Assembly: GCA_009777715.1 (NCBI GenBank)
Contig: WRLH01000003.1
Location: forward strand, 80,952 to 144,951
Reading direction: 5' to 3'
Source: Lachnospiraceae bacterium
Lineage (GTDB): Bacteria > Bacillota > Clostridia > Lachnospirales > Lachnospiraceae
DNA: 64,000 bases
Of this stretch, positions 27,531 to 37,199 are shown piece by piece. A model generated the notes under the pieces. The model ran no database searches. It was not told the DNA's origin and saw nothing but the letters and a program-made list of their open reading frames with translations. Made by a program: the position numbers and the translations under genes. The first letter of the stretch is position 1. Every line of letters starts with the position of its first letter.

Positions 27531-28688
27531 TTAAAATATTTTTTTAAATTTTTCCATTGCTTTAATGGTGTCTTCTTTATTGCCAAAAGCGCTCAGGCGG
27601 AAAAAGCCCTCTCCGTTTGCCCCGAAACCAGAGCCGGGTGTTCCGACAATGCCCTCTTTTTCCAAAAGATAATCAAAAAATTCCCACGATGTCATCTGGC
27701 CTGGGCATTTAAGCCAGATATAGGGCGCGTTGGTTCCCCCGGTATACCAAATCCCAAGCTGGCTTAGGGTCTTAGTGATTGTCTCCGCGTTGTCACGGTA
27801 GCGGTTAATATTAGCTTTTATTTCCTTTAATCCGTCCGATGTAAAAACGGCTTCCGCCCCACGCTGGACGATATAAGGCACTCCGTTAAATTTTGTCGTC
27901 TGCCGCCTTAGCCACAAATCATTTAAAATGAATCCGCCCCGGTTAAGCTCGCGGGGGACAACAGTATATCCGCATCTTGTCCCGGTAAAACCAGCCGTTT
28001 TTGATAATGAGCAAAATTCAATCGCGCATTTTTTCGCGCCGTCAATTTGATAAATGCTGGTCGGAAGCTCTTCATCACGAACAAAGATTTCATATGCGCT
28101 GTCAAACAAGATGACCGCATCGTTTGCCAAAGCATAATCAACCCACGTTTTTAGCCCGCTTTTGTCATAAACCGCCCCGGTCGGATTATTGGGCGAGCAT
28201 AGGTAAATTATGTCAGCCTTTATCCCATCATCAGGTAAGGGCAAGAAATTATTATCGATGTTACCGTCCAGATAAACGATTTTCCGTCCCGCCATCAGAT
28301 TGGTATCAACATAAACCGGATAAACCGGGTCGGGAATCAAAACCGTATTATCGGCACTAAAAAGATCAAGGATATTGCCCAAGTCGCTTTTTGCCCCATC
28401 GCTTACAAATATTTCATCAACGGTTAGGGTAACTTCTTTTTCAAGGTAATAATCCAAAATCGCTTGGCGCAAAAATAAATAGCCTTGCTCCTCGCCATAA
28501 CCTTTAAAAGTCGCCTGGTCTTTCATTTCCAGCACCGCCTTATTTAAAGCGGTGATGACCGATGGGGCAAGCGGAAGGGTTACATCACCAATGCCTAAGC
28601 GGATTACGTCCTGGCCTTTTGTTTTTTTTGCTATCGTTGAAAACAAATAGCTGTCTTTTAAGTTTTGGAAATTTTCATTTATTTTCAT
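27531..28688 (-). CDS. dapL: LL-diaminopimelate aminotransferase
   Basis: 385 residues; class I fold PLP enzyme. [27 protein letters not shown] and GYGEEQGY are diagnostic of DapL, and the PLP lysine is in [15 protein letters not shown]. It converts tetrahydrodipicolinate plus glutamate directly to LL-diaminopimelate, bypassing the acyl pathways to lysine and peptidoglycan. Its glutamate dependence links it to the surrounding genes. It overlaps pyrG by 14 bases. A DapF-like fragment is encoded at 42.5 kb, but it lacks the catalytic residues. Confidence 0.92.
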   Translation of the reverse strand: MKINENFQNLKDSYLFSTIAKKTKGQDVIRLGIGDVTLPLAPSVITALNKAVLEMKDQATFKGYGEEQGYLFLRQAILDYYLEKEVTLTVDEIFVSDGAKSDLGNILDLFSADNTVLIPDPVYPVYVDTNLMAGRKIVYLDGNIDNNFLPLPDDGIKADIIYLCSPNNPTGAVYDKSGLKTWVDYALANDAVILFDSAYEIFVRDEELPTSIYQIDGAKKCAIEFCSLSKTAGFTGTRCGYTVVPRELNRGGFILNDLWLRRQTTKFNGVPYIVQRGAEAVFTSDGLKEIKANINRYRDNAETITKTLSQLGIWYTGGTNAPYIWLKCPGQMTSWEFFDYLLEKEGIVGTPGSGFGANGEGFFRLSAFGNKEDTIKAMEKFKKIF

Positions 28689-30318
28689 ATTTATCCCCTA
28701 CTCCTTTCAAAGCCTTTTCCCCTGTTTTCACAATCGCAGCCTTTAATAATCCGACAAAAATGGGGTGCGGCCTGTTGGGGCGGCTTTTAAATTCCGGGTG
28801 GAACTGGACGCCTAAGAAAAAATCATTTGTCTTTAGCTCAACCGCTTCAACTAATGAGCCGTCCTTTGATGTCCCTGAAATAACCAATCCAGCTTTGGTT
28901 AACCTGTCCTGATATTCATTGTTAAATTCAAACCGATGGCGGTGCCGCTCGGTGATGTCCCCGCCCCCATATAATCCGGACAGCAAGGTTTTTTCCTTAA
29001 GGAGCAAAGGGTATGCCCCAAGGCGCATTGTGCCGCCGCTTAATTCTTTGCCCGCCTGGCCGGGCATATAATCAATGACAAGGTGGGGTGAGTCTTTCGA
29101 AAATTCACCGGAATCTGCGTCTTTCATTCCTGCGACATTGCGGGCAAATTCGATTACCGCAACTTGCATTCCAAGGCAGATCCCAAGGAAAGGAATATTG
29201 TTTTCACGGGCATAGTTGCAAGCGGCAATTTTCCCGGCAATGCCCCGGTCGCCGAAGCCGCCGGGAATAATCATGCCGTCAATTTTCTGCAAGGTTTCGT
29301 CCAGATTCGCTTCCGTTATCAAAGAACTGTCAACCCAGCGGATCTTGACATGGGCCCCGGTTTCAAAACCAGCATGATTAAGGCTTTCAATCAGCGAAAG
29401 ATAGGCATCATGGAGTTTGATATATTTTCCGACAATCGCGATTGTTAGTTCTTTTTTCCGCGCAATTATCTTTTGCCTTAAGCTTTCCCACTCGCTAAGA
29501 TCGGGAGCGTTTGTTTTTAGGTAAAGCTCACGGCAGACCACCTCATCAAGCCCATTTTGGTTAAGCATTAGCGGTGCTTCATATAATGACGCTAGTGTCA
29601 TATTTTCAATGACGCAATCTAGTTTTACATTACAGAACAAAGAAATTTTTTCTTTTATTCCGGGGCTTAACGGCTCATCAGCCCGCGCAATAATGATGTT
29701 CGGGGTAATTCCGCCAGCCTGGAGTTCCTTAACCGAATGCTGGGTGGGCTTGGATTTATGTTCACCCGAAGCTTTAAGATAAGGGATTAATGTCACATGG
29801 ATAAAAAGGCAATTTTCACGTCCTTTTTCCAACGATATCTGCCTAATCGCCTCAATAAAAGGCTGGCTTTCAATATCACCAACCGTACCGCCTATTTCGG
29901 TAATCATGACATCAGCCGCGCTTATCTTCGCGCCGTCATAGATAAAATCCTTTATTTCTTGGGTGACATGGGGGATTACTTGGACTGTCCCGCCATGATA
30001 TGCACCGCTCCGTTCGCGGGAAAGCACGTGCCAATATACTTTTCCCGAAGTCAAATTACTAAGCTTCGTTAAATTTTCATCAATAAACCGCTCATAATGC
30101 CCCAAATCAAGATCCGTCTCCGCCCCATCATCGGTGACAAATACCTCGCCATGCTGGAATGGGCTCATCGTCCCCGGGTCAATATTCATATAAGGGTCTA
30201 GCTTTTGCGCCGCAACCTTTAGCCCGCGCTGCTTTAAAAGCCGCCCCAGTGAAGCCGCCGTTATTCCTTTGCCTAGCCCGGAGACCACCCCCCCGGTTAC
30301 GAATACAAATTTAGTCAT
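28675..30318 (-). CDS. pyrG: CTP synthase
   Basis: 547 residues. The N-terminal synthetase has [18 protein letters not shown] and [21 protein letters not shown]; the C-terminal glutaminase has [15 protein letters not shown] with the nucleophile Cys and [11 protein letters not shown]. It aminates UTP to CTP with glutamine. It lies between guaA (12-base gap) and dapL (overlap) in the long nitrogen operon. Confidence 0.96.
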   Translation of the reverse strand: MTKFVFVTGGVVSGLGKGITAASLGRLLKQRGLKVAAQKLDPYMNIDPGTMSPFQHGEVFVTDDGAETDLDLGHYERFIDENLTKLSNLTSGKVYWHVLSRERSGAYHGGTVQVIPHVTQEIKDFIYDGAKISAADVMITEIGGTVGDIESQPFIEAIRQISLEKGRENCLFIHVTLIPYLKASGEHKSKPTQHSVKELQAGGITPNIIIARADEPLSPGIKEKISLFCNVKLDCVIENMTLASLYEAPLMLNQNGLDEVVCRELYLKTNAPDLSEWESLRQKIIARKKELTIAIVGKYIKLHDAYLSLIESLNHAGFETGAHVKIRWVDSSLITEANLDETLQKIDGMIIPGGFGDRGIAGKIAACNYARENNIPFLGICLGMQVAVIEFARNVAGMKDADSGEFSKDSPHLVIDYMPGQAGKELSGGTMRLGAYPLLLKEKTLLSGLYGGGDITERHRHRFEFNNEYQDRLTKAGLVISGTSKDGSLVEAVELKTNDFFLGVQFHPEFKSRPNRPHPIFVGLLKAAIVKTGEKALKGVGDKYENK

Positions 30319-30330
30319 AATAAACCCTTT

Positions 30331-31944
30331 CTACTCCCATTCGACGGTCGCCGGGGGTTTTGAAGTAATATCATAAACTACCCGGCTGACTTCCGGTATT
30401 TCGCTGGTTATCCGCATTGAAACGCGCCTTAAGAATTTATGCGGAAGCGCGGTATATTCACAGGTCATAAAATCATCGGTTGTGACTGCCCTTAAGGCTA
30501 TTACTTTGTCAAAAGTCCGTTCGTCACCTTTTATCCCGACCGATTTTGAATCAGTAATCAGGGCAAAGTATTGGCTTGGCCTGCGGCGAAGACTTTTAAC
30601 TTCCTCGCGCAAAATCGCATCGGCTTTAAGCAGGATTGTTAGTTTTTCTTCGGTAACTTCGCCGATTACCCGGATGGCAAGGCCAGGGCCGGGGAATGGC
30701 TGGCGGTTTACCAAGGTTGCCGGAAGCTTTAGTTTCCTGCCTATTTCCCTTACTTCATCTTTAAACAATCCGGAAAGCGGTTCAATCACTTCATGAAATT
30801 TTAGTTTTTCCGGAAGCCCCCCGACATTATGATGGCTTTTTATCACCGCGCCGTATGTCCCGCCCGACTCAACAATATCAGGGTAAATCGTTCCTTGCGC
30901 CAAAAACTCAATTCCGCTTATTTTCTTTGCTTCTTCTTCAAAAACGCGGATAAATTCGTTGCCGATGATTTTTCTTTTTTGTTCGGGATCAGTAACCCCG
31001 GCTAATTTCTTAAGAAAACGTTCTTTGGCATTGACACGGATAAGGGCGAATTTTTGTGCCGAAAATAAGCGTTCTATTTCGTCACCCTCATTTAGCCGCA
31101 TTAAGCCATGGTCAACAAAAATTGAAACCAGCTGTCCCGGCAGGGCTTTGGCTAACAAAAAAGCAAGCACCGATGAATCAACTCCGCCGGACAAAGCCAG
31201 TAAGATTTTTTTGTCGCCGACCTTGGCGCGGATTTTTTTGATTTGCGCTGCCAAATAATCATCAAGCCTGTAATCACCTTTTGCGCCGCAGACAGAAAAC
31301 AAAAATTGCTTAAGCATTTCTTTTCCGCTATCAGTATGTTTTGTTTCGGGGTGGAACTGCAAACCATATAGCTTTTTCCCCGTATTTTCAAAGGCCGCCG
31401 GGCAGTTTCTCGTCGCAGCGGTTAAAGTAAAGCCCGGCGGCAAGCGATGGACGCTGTCGCGATGGCTCATCAGGACTTTTAGGTTTTTGCCAGCAATGAG
31501 ATTGCTTGCAATGGGATTGCTTGAAATTGAATTGCCAGCAATGAGATTGCGAGCAATGGGATTGCTTGAAATTACATTGCTTGTACCGCTTGAAAACAGG
31601 ATTGAGGGGGCTAAAACTTTTACTTTTGTCCTCCCGTATTCGCCTATTTCGCCCGGCCCGACTTTTCCGCCCAAGAGATGGCATATTAGGTGCATTCCGT
31701 AACATATGCCAAGGATGGGAATACCCAAGGAAAATATTTCGGGGTCGGCTTTTTTTGCGTCCGGAAGATAGACGCTGTCCGGGCCGCCTGTTAAGATGAT
31801 TCCTAACGGGGCTAGGCGTTTGATTTCCTCGATTGGGGTGCTGCCGGGCCGTATTTCGGCATATACCGCCAGGTTTCTTATGCTATTGCAGATGAGTTCT
31901 TTATATTGTCCGCCAAAATCAAGGACCAGGATTAGTTCATTCAT
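30331..31944 (-). CDS. guaA: GMP synthase with an internal repeat insertion
   Basis: 537 residues, some 20-30 longer than usual. The glutaminase domain has ILGICYGMHLICHLLGG and LQFHPET; the synthetase has the PP-loop ALSGGVDSSVLAFLLAK and C-terminal RVVYDITSKPPATVEWE. It converts XMP to GMP. Extra residues at about 125-155, ISSNPIARNLIAGN given twice, are encoded by two 45-bp tandem repeats (31487-31576) inside the glutaminase domain, in frame. A 255-bp upstream gap carries a structured repeat element and tandem repeats. Confidence 0.95.
   Translation of the reverse strand: MNELILVLDFGGQYKELICNSIRNLAVYAEIRPGSTPIEEIKRLAPLGIILTGGPDSVYLPDAKKADPEIFSLGIPILGICYGMHLICHLLGGKVGPGEIGEYGRTKVKVLAPSILFSSGTSNVISSNPIARNLIAGNSISSNPIASNLIAGKNLKVLMSHRDSVHRLPPGFTLTAATRNCPAAFENTGKKLYGLQFHPETKHTDSGKEMLKQFLFSVCGAKGDYRLDDYLAAQIKKIRAKVGDKKILLALSGGVDSSVLAFLLAKALPGQLVSIFVDHGLMRLNEGDEIERLFSAQKFALIRVNAKERFLKKLAGVTDPEQKRKIIGNEFIRVFEEEAKKISGIEFLAQGTIYPDIVESGGTYGAVIKSHHNVGGLPEKLKFHEVIEPLSGLFKDEVREIGRKLKLPATLVNRQPFPGPGLAIRVIGEVTEEKLTILLKADAILREEVKSLRRRPSQYFALITDSKSVGIKGDERTFDKVIALRAVTTDDFMTCEYTALPHKFLRRVSMRITSEIPEVSRVVYDITSKPPATVEWE
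31487..31576 (-). repeat. Two in-frame 45-bp tandem repeats inside guaA
   Basis: Units 31487-31531 and 31532-31576 are nearly identical, and each contains internal AGCAATGGGATTGCTTG-type sub-repeats of about 16 bases. Length is a multiple of three, so the reading frame is kept. They encode the low-complexity insertion in GuaA. Confidence 0.85.
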
Positions 31945-31987
31945 ATTTTTTGCTCCGTATATATATTTTCTGTTTTTGAGGAGAATC

Positions 31988-32093
31988 AGGCAATAAATAA
32001 CTCTTCGTGAGCCTATGTCCTAATTGGCTGTAAAACAAAAGTATAATTATGGATAGAAGGCGGCCAAGGTCTCACTCCGAGTAATTTTTGCCT
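31988..32093. ncRNA. Structured repeat element, copy B, upstream of guaA
   Basis: A 106-bp sequence bounded by AGGCAA... / ...TTGCCT inverted ends and containing GACCTTGGCCGCCTTCTATC (minus strand) and CCAATTAGGACATAGG. It is homologous to copy A at 38409-38528. Proposed helices in the minus-strand RNA are a long terminal stem, an inner GUGAG/CUCAC helix, and CCUUGGC with GCCAAUUAGG. Copy A has CGAC/GUCG in place of the inner helix, a compensatory change. The family was not recognised; a mobile palindromic DNA element is the alternative. Confidence 0.55.
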
Positions 32094-32100
32094 GCTTCTC

Positions 32101-32218
32101 ACCAGTTCGTGTATATATCATCAGTTCGTGTATATATCACCAGTTCGTGTATATATCATCAGTTCGCCGTATATATCACCAGTTCGCTTATATATGTCAT
32201 CAGTTCGCCGTATATAAC
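32101..32218. repeat. Six tandem 19-21 bp repeats arising from the end of the gltB-domain gene
   Basis: Units begin 32101, 32120, 32139, 32158, 32178 and 32199, with consensus A(C/T)CAGTTCG(TG/CCG)TATATATC. ACC and ATC units alternate, giving a 38-40 bp higher-order period. The last unit contains the stop codon (32200-32202) and final codons of the upstream gene, so the array looks like repeated copying of that 3' end. Spacers are not unique, so it is not a CRISPR array. Confidence 0.9.
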
Positions 32219-32847
32219 TGGTGGTAAGGATTTGTTGCATTTGGCTTTAAGATGTAAAAATCATCTTTCAAAAGCTGCTCAATATTGATGCCAAAAAACT
32301 CACCGTATTCATATAGGTATGGCGCGATTTCCTCTAAGTCCTCTGCGCTTGCTTTTCCGCAAAAGACCTGGGCCGGAAGTGAGCTAAGTTCACTTTTTGA
32401 GCGGATAAAAATTTTGCCGCCGTGCATCCCTGTCCCGGTGAAATTGCCGACCGGAATCTTATCCGATAAAAGACCAAGGACAATAATCAGGCCTCCGGCA
32501 AGATATTCACCTAAGAAGCTTCCGACCTCGCCGCCAATAATGATGACGGGCTTTTTTTCCTCGTATTCTTTCATATGGATTCCGGTCCGGTAGCCGGCAT
32601 TATCGCGGACATATATTTTGCCGCCCCGCATTGCATAACCTAAAGCATCGCCAGCATTCCCCCTGACCACAATCAAGCCGTCATTCATCGTGTCACCGAC
32701 CGCGTCTTGGACATTTCCGTTAATCTCAATGACCCCGCCGTTAAGATAAGCGCCCAGCGCATTTCCCGGCGTTCCATTAACAGTTATTTGCTCATCTTTA
32801 AGCCCGGCCCCAATATATCTTTCGCCGAAACAATTATTTATTGTCAT
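32200..32847 (-). CDS. Glutamate synthase GXGXG-domain protein
   Basis: 215 residues made almost wholly of GXGXG-type beta-helix repeats (GTPGNALGAYLNGGVIEING, GNAGDALGYAMRGGKIYVRD, GEVGSFLGEYLAGGLIIVLG). This is the C-terminal structural domain of the glutamate synthase large subunit, here encoded separately as in archaeal-type split enzymes. It should assemble with the glutaminase, FMN and Fe-S subunits encoded just upstream. Its last codons lie in a tandem repeat. Confidence 0.9.
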   Translation of the reverse strand: MTINNCFGERYIGAGLKDEQITVNGTPGNALGAYLNGGVIEINGNVQDAVGDTMNDGLIVVRGNAGDALGYAMRGGKIYVRDNAGYRTGIHMKEYEEKKPVIIIGGEVGSFLGEYLAGGLIIVLGLLSDKIPVGNFTGTGMHGGKIFIRSKSELSSLPAQVFCGKASAEDLEEIAPYLYEYGEFFGINIEQLLKDDFYILKPNATNPYHQLYTAN

Positions 32848-32874
32848 TTATATATACACACTCCTTCCAAAGTC

Positions 32875-32930
32875 TGGAAACTTTGAGCGTAGCTCAAATT
32901 TCCGGTTGAAAGAATTTCATTCTTTCAACC
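32875..32930. repeat. Paired palindromes at the end of the oxidoreductase gene
   Basis: A 27-bp hairpin (32904-32930, arms GGTTGAAAGAA / TTCTTTCAACC) overlaps the last codons of the oxidoreductase. Next to it, 32875-32903 forms another hairpin (GGAAA..TTGAGC / GCTCAA.TTTCC). The central 25 bases of the first recur exactly at 56278-56302 behind pstC. There is no U tract on the coding strand. Confidence 0.65.
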
Positions 32931-34117
32931 TTGCCTCCTAACTTTTCAAGCCGCTCTTCCAAGCGAAAAGCCATCAGCTGCGGTTTTTCACAAATAAGGG
33001 GGAAATCAAGGGTATCAAGCTTTGTCTGCTCACGGATAAGGCTTGTATAAATACCAGCTTTTGCGATATTTCCAATCATTATATAACCATTAAGCAAGCC
33101 ATCCTGATAAAAAAGCCGCTTAAACTCGCTGTCTTTATTCAATTCAAATATACTGCCAGTATAATTGCCCGCCGTGATAATATTAAGCCCAAAAAAACCA
33201 ATTGCATTCATCGGCAACATTTTTGAGATCGTCTTGTTCCCGCCCGCCATATTTATCCCGGCACACTCACCCGTAACATAAGCATTAGGCAAAATCGCAA
33301 CTCCGTTTGTTACATCCCCGGCTGCATAAATATCAGGAACACTCGTTTCAGCCCTTTCATTAATGACAACCCCTTTTTCAATTGCGGCGATTCCTGAAAG
33401 CAAAGAAGCATTCGGCCGGACGCCAACACAAAGAACGAGTATGTCAAAATCGATTTGAGTTTTGTCTTTTAAAGTCAGGGTGTTTTGCGTAAATTTCTCC
33501 GCCGTGGCAGAAAGGATAAAATTGATCCCTTTTTTCTCAAGGTGCTGTTTTACGATTAACGAGCTGTCATAATCCAAAATACTTGACAGAATCTGAGGGG
33601 CAAGGTCAAGCACGGTGACGGATTGGGCTTTTTTCGTGATTCCCTCGGCGCATTTTAGCCCAATCAGCCCAGCCCCGATGATTAAAACCCGCTTGCTTTC
33701 AAGGCCCATTGCGTCAAGCTTTTTCACATCGTCTAGGCTTAAAAAAGTTGTTTTGTTTTCAACGCTTTCAAGCCCGGCAAACGGCGGGATAAAAGCTTTT
33801 GAACCAGTCGCAATGAGGAGCTTGTCATAACTCATTTGATCCCCATCATCCAAAAAAACCTGCTTATTTAGGTGGTCTACTTTTTCGGCGTGGGCATATT
33901 TAAAGGTGACATGATTGTCCTCATAAAAACTCTTGCTCCGGTAGTTCATCTTTTCAAGGCTTAATTTCCCCGATAAAAGGTATGAAATAAGCGGCCGTGA
34001 GTACGTAAAATAAGGCTCATCACTAATAATCGTGATCTGGTCACTTTTATTCATTTGCCTGATTCCCTCGACCGCACCAATCGCCGCGGCTGAATTTCCA
34101 ATAATTAAATGTTTCAT
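32894..34117 (-). CDS. FAD/NAD(P)-dependent oxidoreductase of the split glutamate synthase
   Basis: About 407 residues from the ATG at 34117 (KHLIIGNSAAAIGA), chosen because the dinucleotide-binding motif starts right there and AGAAAGG precedes it. A second nucleotide-binding motif (VLIIGAGLIGLKCAEGI) and a C-terminal IYAAGDVTNG mark the pyridine nucleotide-disulfide oxidoreductase (NirB/rubredoxin reductase-like) fold. In this operon it likely feeds electrons from NAD(P)H to the ferredoxin-like and FMN subunits. Start and stop of neighbouring genes nearly touch. Confidence 0.85.
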   Translation of the reverse strand: MKHLIIGNSAAAIGAVEGIRQMNKSDQITIISDEPYFTYSRPLISYLLSGKLSLEKMNYRSKSFYEDNHVTFKYAHAEKVDHLNKQVFLDDGDQMSYDKLLIATGSKAFIPPFAGLESVENKTTFLSLDDVKKLDAMGLESKRVLIIGAGLIGLKCAEGITKKAQSVTVLDLAPQILSSILDYDSSLIVKQHLEKKGINFILSATAEKFTQNTLTLKDKTQIDFDILVLCVGVRPNASLLSGIAAIEKGVVINERAETSVPDIYAAGDVTNGVAILPNAYVTGECAGINMAGGNKTISKMLPMNAIGFFGLNIITAGNYTGSIFELNKDSEFKRLFYQDGLLNGYIMIGNIAKAGIYTSLIREQTKLDTLDFPLICEKPQLMAFRLEERLEKLGGKVERMKFFQPEI

Positions 34118-34118
34118 T

Positions 34119-34553
34119 TTAACCAAGCCTTTCTTCAAATACAATTGCATTATTGGGACAGCCCTTTACACAAGCCGGAATCCCGCTTGCGGAATCCGTG
34201 CATAGCTCGCATTTCTTTATCGCGCCGTCCTGTGACGGAGATATTGCGCCGTATGGGCAGCTCAAAATACAGGTGTAACAGCTGACGCACCGCTCTTTGT
34301 CAATCAGGATTACCTCTTCTTTTTTGCTTAATGCTCCGGTAATACAGCCTTTTACGCATAAGGCATCCTCACAATGGCGGCAAGAAACAGCAAAGCTGAT
34401 TCCGTTTTTTTCTTCAATATTAATACGCGGATTTATTTTTATCCCCTTAAGCGCCCTTGCCATGTCACTTTCTTTAGTTTCTTGAAAGGCACAGTAATAC
34501 TCGCATAATCGGCATCCAAGACACCACTTTTCATTAACATACACTCTTTTCAT
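34119..34553 (-). CDS. Polyferredoxin-type 4Fe-4S protein of glutamate synthase
   Basis: 144 residues with several CX2CX2CX3C-like groups (CLGCRLCEYYC, CRHCEDALCVKGC, CVSCYTCILSC, CELCTDSASGIPACVKGC), enough for four 4Fe-4S clusters. It resembles HycB/DmsB-type electron transfer subunits. Sandwiched four bases after the FMN subunit gene and one base before the oxidoreductase gene, it is the likely wire between them. Confidence 0.88.
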   Translation of the reverse strand: MKRVYVNEKWCLGCRLCEYYCAFQETKESDMARALKGIKINPRINIEEKNGISFAVSCRHCEDALCVKGCITGALSKKEEVILIDKERCVSCYTCILSCPYGAISPSQDGAIKKCELCTDSASGIPACVKGCPNNAIVFEERLG

Positions 34554-34557
34554 AGCT

Positions 34558-36063
34558 CTACTCTCCTGCGTGTCTAATCCCCAAGATGCTTAGCTCTTTT
34601 TCATTTAACCCAATCCCCCGGAGCATGAGGCGGTTGCCTTTAAGGCTTTCAATCGAATTGATTCCCATTCCGCCCATCATTTCTTTTATTTCATGCCGCC
34701 AAGCGTTAATCAGGTTTACAAGACGCTGATAGCCAATGTCAGGGTTAAGGCGTTTCTTTAGCTCCGGCATTTGCGTGGCAATGCCCCAATTGCATTTCCC
34801 GGTATAACAGCTGCGGCATAGATGGCAGCCAAGGGCCATCAGGGCCGCGGTGGCAATATAAACACAGTCCGCGCCTAGGGCAATGGCTTTGACGATGTCC
34901 GCGCTTTGGCGGATGCTTCCGCCCACAACGATTGAAACATTTTCCCTTATTCCCTCTTCTCTTAGACGCTGGTCAACCGAAGCTAAGGCCAGCTCAATCG
35001 GAATGCCAACATGGTCGCGAATCCGCGTTGGCGCAGCCCCAGTCCCGCCCCGGAAGCCATCAATTGCAATGATGTCAGCCCCGCTCCTTGCAATTCCGCT
35101 GGCAATGGCGGTCACATTATGGACGGCGGCGATTTTGACAATGACTGGTTTTTGGTAATTTGTCACTTCTTTTAATGAATAAACTAACTGGCGTAAATCT
35201 TCAATCGAATAAATGTCATGGTGGGGGGCTGGCGAGATAGCATCACTTCCCTCCGGAATCATTCTGGTGCGGGAAATATCGCCGACAATTTTTGCCCCGG
35301 GAAGATGGCCGCCAATGCCCGGTTTTGCCCCTTGCCCCATTTTTATTTCAATCGCTGCCCCAGTATTCAAATAATCCGGGTGGACGCCAAAACGTCCTGA
35401 CGCAACCTGGACAATCGTATTGTCACCGTATTGGTAAAAGTCATTATGTAAACCACCCTCGCCCGTATTATACAAAATACCCAGTTCTTTTGCCGCCCGT
35501 GCCAAGCATTCATGGGCATTATAACTAATCGAACCATAACTCATTGCCGAAAACATCAGCGGCATTGATAACGATAAGCGCGGTGGCAGGTTATTTATTA
35601 ACTTTCCGTCTTTATCACGTTTTATATTTTGCGGTTTTGCCCCTAATGATATTTTGGTTTCCATTGGCTCACGCAAAGGGTCAATCGGCGGATTCGTTAC
35701 CTGTGAAGCATTTAAAAGAATCTTGTCAAAATAAACCGGGTAATTTTCGGGGTTGCCCATTCCGGATAATAAGACTCCGCCGCTTTCAGCCTGTTTATAA
35801 ATTTCGTCAATGTATTTTCCGCCCCAATTTGAATTTTGCTTGTATGTATTGCCGCTTTTCGTGATTTTAAGGGCGTGTGTCGGGCATAAAGAAACACAAC
35901 GGTGGCAGTTTACGCATTTACTGTCATCGCAAACCATTTTGTCAATTCCCGCAAGGAACTCATGGGCTTCATTTGCGCATTGGCGTTCACAAACCCGGCA
36001 AGTGATACATCTTTCACTATTCCTTATAACTTCATATTCCGGATAGATAAATGTTAAAGCCAT
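34558..36063 (-). CDS. gltB: Glutamate synthase FMN/Fe-S central domain protein with N-terminal ferredoxin module
   Basis: 501 residues. Residues about 10-75 hold two 4Fe-4S motifs (CITCRVCERQC, CVNCHRCVSLCP). The rest is the FMN-binding glutamate synthase barrel (FSAMSYGSISYNAHECLARAA, GEGGLHND, KPGIGGHLPGAKI, AIDGFRGGTGAAP). A 3Fe-4S-type Cys cluster is in CHLCRSCYTGKCNWG. It reduces 2-oxoglutarate plus ammonia to glutamate. The gene start overlaps the stop of the glutaminase subunit gene by one base. This is the archaeal-type split layout. Confidence 0.93.
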   Translation of the reverse strand: MALTFIYPEYEVIRNSERCITCRVCERQCANEAHEFLAGIDKMVCDDSKCVNCHRCVSLCPTHALKITKSGNTYKQNSNWGGKYIDEIYKQAESGGVLLSGMGNPENYPVYFDKILLNASQVTNPPIDPLREPMETKISLGAKPQNIKRDKDGKLINNLPPRLSLSMPLMFSAMSYGSISYNAHECLARAAKELGILYNTGEGGLHNDFYQYGDNTIVQVASGRFGVHPDYLNTGAAIEIKMGQGAKPGIGGHLPGAKIVGDISRTRMIPEGSDAISPAPHHDIYSIEDLRQLVYSLKEVTNYQKPVIVKIAAVHNVTAIASGIARSGADIIAIDGFRGGTGAAPTRIRDHVGIPIELALASVDQRLREEGIRENVSIVVGGSIRQSADIVKAIALGADCVYIATAALMALGCHLCRSCYTGKCNWGIATQMPELKKRLNPDIGYQRLVNLINAWRHEIKEMMGGMGINSIESLKGNRLMLRGIGLNEKELSILGIRHAGE

Positions 36064-37166
36064 TAGTTTCCGCTCCTTTCGCTGGTTTCATTGACCGTAT
36101 AGATAATTGGCTCGCCGCCTTTTGGCGCAAATACTTTCGTAAGCTCCGGCTCAACAATCCGGATGGCCGCTTCTTCGCTTGCGATATAGACAAAATCATC
36201 TTTTTCCCCGATGACAAGGCTTCGTAGCTTCAGGCGATCATTTAAAGCCATGATTCCGCCGTCAAAGCCAACAATGATTGAAAACGGCCCGGTGATTAGC
36301 TGGGCGCTAAACATCGTCCTAAGATACTCATGGATTTCTTGGCTTTCTTTGTCCATGCGCTTAATTGTCTGCCAAAAAGGAGCCGCCGTGACAATTGCTA
36401 TTTCGGGAAAAGTAAGGCCCTTTTTCCGGTTAAGATAATCAATGATATAGGTAATTACTTCGGTGTCCGTCTGGAGCGTGCATTTATAACCATACATTTC
36501 AATCGCCCGCCGATTGGCATCATAAGAAGATATTTCACCGTTATGGACGACCGAATAATCAAGCAAAGCAAAAGGGTGGGCTCCGCCCCACCAGCCCGGA
36601 GTATTAGTCGGATAGCGGCCATGCGCGGTAAAGCAGAAGCCTTCGTATTCATCAAGCCGATAAAAACGACCGACATCTTCCGGAAAACCAACCGCCTTAA
36701 AAACACCCATGTTTTTTCCGCTTGAAAAAACATAAGCTCCGTCAATCCTTGTATTAACCCGGAAAACACATTTTACGGTAAACTCGCTTTCATCTAATTG
36801 GCTTTCGGCAAGCTTTGTTGGCAAAGGGGTGACGAAATAACGCCATATCAGCGGTTCATCTGTTATTTCCTTTATTTTCCGCGTCGGGATTTTTGACAGG
36901 TTGATAATGTCAAAATGCCGCTCAAGAAAATCTTCGCATTCTTTCCTGACATGGGAAGAATCATAAAAAATATGAAGCGCGTAAAAATTTTTGTACTCCG
37001 GATAAATGCCGTAAGCAGCAAATCCGCCGCCAAGGCCGTTTGAGCGGTCGTGCATGACAGCAATCGATTTAATGATTGCCTCACCGCTTATTCTTTTTCC
37101 GGTTTTATTAAGAATACCCGATATCGCGCAGCCTGACGGTATTCTGATTTCACCTTCTTTTTGCAT
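36063..37166 (-). CDS. Glutamate synthase glutaminase-domain protein
   Basis: 367 residues resembling the class II glutaminase domain of glutamate synthase: Cys13 in IPSGCAISGI, then FTAHGRYPTNTPGWWGGAHPF and DYSVVHNGEISSYDANRR. The Cys is not at position 2, so about 12 residues must be removed or the start lies closer to it; no better ATG is seen. It releases ammonia from glutamine for the FMN subunit encoded next. It starts 33 bases after the malic enzyme stop. Confidence 0.88.
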   Translation of the reverse strand: MQKEGEIRIPSGCAISGILNKTGKRISGEAIIKSIAVMHDRSNGLGGGFAAYGIYPEYKNFYALHIFYDSSHVRKECEDFLERHFDIINLSKIPTRKIKEITDEPLIWRYFVTPLPTKLAESQLDESEFTVKCVFRVNTRIDGAYVFSSGKNMGVFKAVGFPEDVGRFYRLDEYEGFCFTAHGRYPTNTPGWWGGAHPFALLDYSVVHNGEISSYDANRRAIEMYGYKCTLQTDTEVITYIIDYLNRKKGLTFPEIAIVTAAPFWQTIKRMDKESQEIHEYLRTMFSAQLITGPFSIIVGFDGGIMALNDRLKLRSLVIGEKDDFVYIASEEAAIRIVEPELTKVFAPKGGEPIIYTVNETSERSGN

Positions 37167-37199
37167 TATCCATGCTCCTTTTCAAAGCCTGAAATTCTA

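Noticed and set aside
31945..32100. Purine (guanine-type) riboswitch upstream of guaA
   Set aside because: The characteristic three-way junction and loop sequences are not present; the structure found is a different element shared with the malic enzyme gene.
32101..32218. Possible CRISPR array
   Set aside because: The units are 19-21 bp and directly abutting, with no unique spacers; the array continues from the end of a gene.
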